DNA of 22,667 bases from CAZEDU01 sp964511185 (GTDB lineage Bacteria; Myxococcota; Myxococcia; Myxococcales; Myxococcaceae). Below the pieces are notes generated by a model that saw only the letters and a list, made by a program, of their open reading frames with translations, made no database searches and was not told the origin of the DNA. Position 1 is the stretch's first letter. The number at the start of each line of letters is the position of its first letter. The translations under genes were made by a program, and so were the position numbers. Positions 18,894 to 22,667 of the stretch are shown here, in pieces. Location of the stretch: assembly GCA_964511185.1 (NCBI GenBank), contig CAZEDU010000082.1, forward strand, positions 1-22,667, written 5' to 3'.

Positions 18894-18923
18894 GGGAAGC
18901 CTCGTCCGAAGACCGTTGTTCAC

Positions 18924-18951
18924 ATGGTAGAGAGCGCCAGCCGCGGGTCAA
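18924..18951 (-). promoter_or_regulatory. Possible sigma70-like promoter of xerC
   Basis: On the minus strand TTGACC (18951-18946, five of six matches) and TACCAT (18929-18924, four of six) are 16 bases apart. Transcription would start near 18917, inside the longer GTG reading, leaving a short leader before the ATG at 18893. No experimental support. Confidence 0.4.
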
Positions 18952-19022
18952 AAATCGGCCCAAGCGAGGAGTCTCGGCCACCCGCCGACCTCATCCCTAC
19001 TCCTCCCGCGGCGGCTCCCACT

Positions 19023-19051
19023 GGGGACCGTCCCCAACGGGGACTGTCCCC
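19023..19051. repeat. Tandem GGGGACNGTCCCC palindromes forming one long hairpin
   Basis: Two 13-base palindromes, GGGGACCGTCCCC (19023-19035) and GGGGACTGTCCCC (19039-19051), are separated by AAC. Besides each being self-complementary, the two pair with each other into a 13-bp stem with a single internal mismatch and a 3-base loop. They begin 8 bases after the stop codon of the lipoprotein gene. The plus-strand 3' side is T-rich (TTTACTTTT), the minus-strand 3' side is not. A third copy lies at 22463-22477. This resembles REP-type intergenic palindromes and may end or protect the lipoprotein mRNA. Confidence 0.8.
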
Positions 19052-19059
19052 TTTACTTT

Positions 19060-20593
19060 TCACGGCACATCCGTCGCCACGTACAGCCCGCGGCGCGCCG
19101 GCGCCGCCACCAGGTACGTGACGCGGCTGCCTGCGTCGTCCAGGAACAGCGCGGGCAGCGCGGTGAACTGGTCCAGCGTCTTGTGCTGGTTCGTCTTCAC
19201 GTTGAAGACCGCGACGTCCCACATGTCCTTCTCCATGCGGGCGTACGAGATGAGCAGGCGCTCGCCGTCCTTGGACGGCTTGAAGCTGTAGACGCCCTGC
19301 ACGATGACCTTCGCCGGCTCCTTCGGCTTGCCCAGGTCGAGCTTGTACAGGTCGCACGCGCGGCCCTCGCGAATGCAGCTCGAGCGGAAGAGCAGGTACT
19401 CGTTCTTGGGCCCGAAGCCGTACCCGAAGACGCCCTGGTGGACCTTGAAGGCCTCCTCCTCGCCCACTTGGTACAGCATCAGATCGACCGAGTAGATCGG
19501 CTGGAGGAAACGCGAGAGGAACGCGAGCGACTTCCCGTCCGCCCCCCACGCGTAGTTCGGGCTGCGGATGCCCAGCCGCTTCGGCGCGCCGTCGGGCAGC
19601 GTGACGACGCCGACGGTGCCCTGCCCCGGGTTCGGCGCCTTGGGATCCCACCGCTCGAGGAAGGCCAGCGCCTGCGAGTCGGGCGAGAAAGAGAACTCGC
19701 GCACCCGCTCGGCCACCTTGCGTCCGGCGCCGCCCTGCGCAGGGCCGACGTACAGGTCGCCCAGGATCTCCGGCAGCATCTCTGGCTTCACGTTCTCGGT
19801 GCGCGCGAGCCATTGGCTGTCGGGAGAGAAGTGAAAGCCGGCGCTCCCGGCCGCGAGCTTGGCCGGCTTGAAGTCCGGCGCGCTCGCCAGGAACAGGTCG
19901 TACGTCCCGGGCACGGACTGGCTGCGCTGCGCGAACGCCACCCGCTTGCCGTCGGGCGAGACGCGGTACTCGCCGACCTGATCGGCCAGCTTCTTCGGCG
20001 GCTCCGGCGCGACCGCGTTGACGCGGTACAGCCCGCCCGCCGCGGCGACGTTGCGCTTGAAGAACAGCTGCGCGCTGTCGGGCGAGAACTGCGACGTGGT
20101 CACCTCGCTCGCCACGCGCATCAGGTCGCCGCTGCCGTCGATGGCGATGACCTTGAGCTCGCTGCCCTCGACGAACGCCAGCCGCTTGGAGTCGGGGCTC
20201 GCCATCATGTAGCCGACGCCGGAGGCGAGCTTCTTCGCGTCGGACGCCGGGTCGGTGAGGTTCAACACCGAGAGCTCGCCGGTCTGCGTCGCCGCGTTGT
20301 AGCCGGCCAGGTAGAGCAGCCACCTCGAGTCGGGGCTGAACAGGTAGCCGCCCGGCACGTTGGTCACGCCGTTGGCGACCTTGCGCGGGCTGCCGCCGTC
20401 GAGCGGCGCCACGTGCAGCTCCCCGAGCAGCATGTGCGCGGGGATGCCGTCGAGCCGCGGCTTGGCGCCGTCCACCAGGAACACCGCGAACTTCCCGTCC
20501 GGCGACACGCGCAGATCGGTCGCCGCTCTTCGACTGCTTGCACCCGGCCGCGGCGAACAGAAGCGCCGCGGCGATCACGCTTCGAGTCATCAC
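19060..20593 (-). CDS. TolB-like beta-propeller lipoprotein, frameshifted near the 5' end
   Basis: The 5' part starts at GTG 20593 (or ATG 20590), has GGAG 8 bases upstream, and encodes a lipoprotein signal ending LLFAAAGC with the lipobox Cys at residue 18. The rest lies in the +1 frame: from 20508 onward it reads as a 482-residue beta-propeller with seven SPD[GS] motifs (for example SPDGKFAVF, SPDSRWLLYL, SPDSQALAFL) and several degenerate ones, as in TolB/WD40-like PD40 repeats. The propeller frame is closed upstream by a stop at 20577-20575 and has no start of its own except the GTG at 20508, which would give a protein without export signal. The frames must join between about 20540 and 20520. 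A sequencing error, a real mutation or programmed shifting are all possible. It lies 19 bases after trmFO. Function unknown; probably an envelope lipoprotein. Confidence 0.8.
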
Positions 20594-20601
20594 GTGAAAG
20601 G

Positions 20602-20605
20602 CTCC
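20602..20605 (-). promoter_or_regulatory. Ribosome binding site of the lipoprotein gene
   Basis: GGAG on the minus strand, 8 bases before GTG 20593. It supports translation starting with the signal peptide and not at the internal GTG 20508. Confidence 0.55.
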
Positions 20606-20612
20606 GTTGGAA

Positions 20613-21935
20613 TCAGACGGCTTGAGGCAACCACTGCGCGAAGTCGGCCTGCGCCCGCTCCGAGTACTTCGCGCGCTTGTCCGCTTTCTTTATCTTGCCC
20701 GCCAGCGGCGGGAAGAGCCCGAAAATGACGTTCGTCGGCTGATGCGGGTGCCCTTCGGGGTGCGCCTCCCCCGTGAGGTGCCGGTACAGCGCGCCCATCG
20801 CGGTCGTCGCCGGGGGCGGCAAGAAGGGCTTGCCCGACAGCCGCGCGTGCAGCGCCAGCGCGACCAGGTGGCCGCACGCCGCCGACTCGACGTACCCCTC
20901 GACGCCGGTGATCTGCCCCGCGAAGAACAGCCGCGGCTCTCGGCGGAGCGACAGGTCCGGGGCCAACAGCCGCGGCGAGTCGATGAAGGTGTTCCGGTGG
21001 ATCTGCCCCATGCGCAAGAACTCTGCGTCCTGCAGCCCCGGGAGGCCCTTGAAGATGCGCCGCTGCTCCGGCCAGGTGAGCCGCGTCTGAAAGCCGACCA
21101 GGTTGTACGCCGTGCCAGCGCGGTCCTCCATGCGCAGCTGCACCACCGCGTGCGGCGACTTGCCGGTGCGCGGGTCGGTCAACCCCACCGGCTTCATCGG
21201 CCCGAACGCCAACACCTGCTCGCCGCGCTCCGCCATCACCTCGATGGGTAGACAACCTTCGAAGTACTTCGGTTCTTCGAAGCTGTGGGGCGTCACCTTC
21301 TCGCCCTCGCGCAGCGCCTGCACGAACTGGCGGTACTCCGCTTCGTTCAAGGGCAGGTTCAGGTAGTCGTCGCCGCCGCCCTTGCCGTAGCGGCTCTGCC
21401 GGAACGCGATCGACATGTCGATCGAATCGGCCGAAACGATGGGCGCGATCGAGTCGTAGAAGTAGAGCTTCTCACCGACGTAGCCTTCGAGCGATCGGGT
21501 GAGCGCCTCCGAAGTCAGCGGGCCCGTGGCGATCACCACGGGGCCTTCGGGGATCGCCTCGACCTCCCCCGCCATCAGCTCCAGCCCCGGCGACGCCTTG
21601 AGCCGCGCCTCCACCGCGTCCGCGAACCGCTCGCGATCCACCGCCAGCGCGTCGCCCGCGGGCACGCGGTGCGCGTCGGCGCACGAGAGGATCAGCGACC
21701 CTAAGCGGCGCAGCTCGAGGTGCAAGAGCCCAATCGCGCTCTCGGGGTTGTCGGAGCGGAAGGAGTTGCTGCACACCAGCTCGGCCAGCCGGTCCGACTT
21801 GTGCGCCGGGCTCTTCTTGCCGGGCTTCATCTCGCGCAGCGTCACCGGCACCCCACGCCGGGCGAGCTGGAAAGCCGCCTCGGTTCCAGCCAGGCCGCCG
21901 CCGATCACCGTCACTCTGGGGAACGCGTTCGTCAC
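20613..21935 (-). CDS. trmFO: tRNA (uracil-54-C5)-methyltransferase, folate/FAD-dependent (TrmFO, Gid)
   Basis: Makes ribothymidine-54 in the tRNA T loop using methylene-tetrahydrofolate and reduced FAD. The 440 residues fit the family. The FAD-binding N-terminus is VTVIGGGLAGTEAA (8-21). CSNSFRSDN holds C55 and EGCLPIEVMAERG holds C228, matching the two functional cysteines of the B. subtilis enzyme (C53, C226). ALAVDR, YFYDSIAPIV, CADAHRVPAG and the second flavin motif GQITGVEGYVES are all present. The start is a GTG at 21935; the Shine-Dalgarno is poor. It diverges from the dksA-like gene across 135 bases. As in Firmicutes, it lies upstream of xerC and hslVU, here with a lipoprotein gene between. 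Confidence 0.96.
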   Translation of the reverse strand: MTNAFPRVTVIGGGLAGTEAAFQLARRGVPVTLREMKPGKKSPAHKSDRLAELVCSNSFRSDNPESAIGLLHLELRRLGSLILSCADAHRVPAGDALAVDRERFADAVEARLKASPGLELMAGEVEAIPEGPVVIATGPLTSEALTRSLEGYVGEKLYFYDSIAPIVSADSIDMSIAFRQSRYGKGGGDDYLNLPLNEAEYRQFVQALREGEKVTPHSFEEPKYFEGCLPIEVMAERGEQVLAFGPMKPVGLTDPRTGKSPHAVVQLRMEDRAGTAYNLVGFQTRLTWPEQRRIFKGLPGLQDAEFLRMGQIHRNTFIDSPRLLAPDLSLRREPRLFFAGQITGVEGYVESAACGHLVALALHARLSGKPFLPPPATTAMGALYRHLTGEAHPEGHPHQPTNVIFGLFPPLAGKIKKADKRAKYSERAQADFAQWLPQAV

Positions 21936-22059
21936 TTCTTGGGTCTGCTAACACCCACCCCGCCGCGCGCGCAAACCAGACGAACGAGCGAGCGCCTCGA
22001 GCCTTCTCCATGCCTCCGCGACGCGTGGGCCTTACCTTCGAAACCGTCATTCACCAGGC

Positions 22060-22065
22060 GGAAGG
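22060..22065 (+). promoter_or_regulatory. Ribosome binding site of the DksA/TraR gene
   Basis: GGAAGG, 5 bases before the ATG at 22071. The frame is open well upstream, so this site helps fix the start. Confidence 0.6.
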
Positions 22066-22070
22066 CGCAC

Positions 22071-22460
22071 ATGACGCGGAAGACGGACGTGAATCGATTG
22101 CGGAAGCAGCTTCAGAAGCGGCGGCGCGACATTCTCGAGATCGCCCACGCGACCCACGACGAGGTGCGATCGCTCAAAGAGCAAGACCGCGACGCGGAGT
22201 ACGAAGAGAACGCGCAGGTCGAGCTCGCCGACTACACGCTCTCGCACCTGGCGGAGAACCAGCGCCGAGAGCTCTTGATGATCGACGGCGCGCTCGAGCG
22301 CATGGAGCGGGGGAGCTATGGCGTCTGCGTCGACTGCGGCGAAGACATCTCGCTCGGACGCCTCAAGGCGCTTCCGTTCGCGCTGCGCTGCGAGGAAGAC
22401 GCCGAGGACCACGAAGCGCGCCGGCGACAAGTGGGCGCGCTGGCCACGCCATCGCTCTAG
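22071..22460 (+). CDS. DksA/TraR-family transcription regulator with altered zinc site
   Basis: A 129-residue member of the DksA/TraR family, whose proteins enter the RNA polymerase secondary channel and modulate initiation, often with ppGpp. The N-terminal 75 residues form the coiled-coil (RLRKQLQKRRRDILEIAH...LLMIDGALERMERGSYGVC). The zinc-finger region reads C86-V-D-C89-G, then ISLGRLKALPFALRC with C107, but the fourth ligand is D110 (CEED) where Cys is usual. The coil tip (QDRDAEYEENAQ) does not show the DxxDxA motif of E. coli DksA clearly. The ATG at 22071 has GGAAGG 5 bases upstream. It is more likely a paralogue than the housekeeping DksA. A palindromic repeat follows the stop codon by 2 bases. 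Confidence 0.88.
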   Translation: MTRKTDVNRLRKQLQKRRRDILEIAHATHDEVRSLKEQDRDAEYEENAQVELADYTLSHLAENQRRELLMIDGALERMERGSYGVCVDCGEDISLGRLKALPFALRCEEDAEDHEARRRQVGALATPSL

Positions 22461-22462
22461 TT

Positions 22463-22477
22463 GGGGGACCGTCCCCC
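22463..22477. repeat. GGGGACNGTCCCC-type palindrome, single copy
   Basis: A perfect 15-base palindrome around one central C (GGGGGAC-C-GTCCCCC), 2 bases after the DksA/TraR stop codon and 9 bases before the end of the convergent exbD/tolR gene. It has the same core as the tandem pair at 19023-19051. Confidence 0.75.
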
Positions 22478-22486
22478 CTCTTGGCG

Positions 22487-22667
22487 CTACCCGCCTTCTT
22501 TCTGCAGCACCACGAAGCGGTAGTTCTCGAGCTCGTTCTGGCCGGCGGTGTAGAGCACGGTCAGGAGCAGGTCGTACGGCACGCGGCGATCGCCGATCAC
22601 CGACAGCTCGCGCGTGAACGGCGCGTTCGGGTTGAACTCGGCGATGCGCTTGAGCTTGGCCACTTCC
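22487..22667 (-). CDS. ExbD/TolR-type biopolymer transport protein (C-terminal part only)
   Basis: Only the last 59 codons are in the window; the gene continues past the right edge. The reading ends LSVIGDRRVPYDLLLTVLYT...NYRFVVLQKEGG. The pattern of a strand with xDRxVPYxxLxxVLYTAGQ, then YRFVVLQ, is typical of the periplasmic C-terminal domain of ExbD/TolR proteins, which work with ExbB/TolQ motors to energise outer-membrane transport or, in myxobacteria, gliding-related machinery. No other subunit is visible. The stop TAG is at 22489-22487. It is convergent with the DksA/TraR gene. Confidence 0.7.
   Translation of the reverse strand, partial: EVAKLKRIAEFNPNAPFTRELSVIGDRRVPYDLLLTVLYTAGQNELENYRFVVLQKEGG

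Noticed and set aside
18920..20593. Full 557-codon reading from the lipoprotein start in its original frame
   Set aside because: After about residue 25 it becomes Arg/Ala/Gly-rich noise, while the +1 frame shows seven propeller motifs. Only the first 20 or so codons look real.

Overview
The window is a gene-dense, G+C-rich chromosomal segment with very strong G/C bias at third codon positions. That bias opens long spurious frames opposite almost every gene. The gene set suggests a myxobacterium or close relative (Myxococcota, former Deltaproteobacteria). Supporting signs are an Hsp70 paralogue flanked by J-domain and TPR partners, a DUF6178-like protein beside ysxC, a multihaem cytochrome c, a beta-propeller lipoprotein, a DksA/TraR protein and an ExbD/TolR protein. 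This placement is inference from gene content, not a database match. I see no prophage, insertion sequence, CRISPR array, tRNA or rRNA, and no stretch over 300 bases lacks a gene.

Layout. (1) 1-1181 (+): C-terminal part of a membrane protein with a B-box-like zinc finger, one membrane helix and a metzincin-type protease motif. (2) 1234-3320 (+): an adenosine-deaminase-family enzyme overlapping pyrD. (3) 3422-7446 (-): a multihaem cytochrome c, ysxC, a DUF6178-like gene and a GT4 glycosyltransferase. (4) 7512-10139 (+): coaE, an extended SDR reductase, a MaoC hydratase and a HadA-like hotdog protein. (5) 10155-18893 (-): xerC, smr, hslV, hslU, argD, a J-domain/TPR protein, an Hsp70 and a TPR protein, all tightly packed. 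(6) 19060-21935 (-): trmFO followed by a TolB-like lipoprotein gene that carries a frameshift. (7) 22071-22460 (+): a DksA/TraR gene, then the 3' end of a convergent exbD/tolR gene.

How the genes fit together. The order trmFO - xerC - hslV - hslU matches the Firmicute trmFO(gid)-xerC(codV)-clpQ-clpY arrangement. Here it is interrupted by the lipoprotein gene and by smr, and it runs on into argD and a three-gene chaperone cluster. In that cluster the J-protein and the TPR protein seem to carry the same small domain, which points to a dedicated Hsp70 machine. The reductase plus two hotdog proteins look like a small acyl-chain reduction/dehydration module. A GGGGACNGTCCCC palindrome occurs three times, always just after a stop codon; two copies pair into one strong hairpin. 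A 109-base assembly gap (11256-11364) lies inside the Hsp70 gene, so this is draft sequence, which matters when judging the frameshift.
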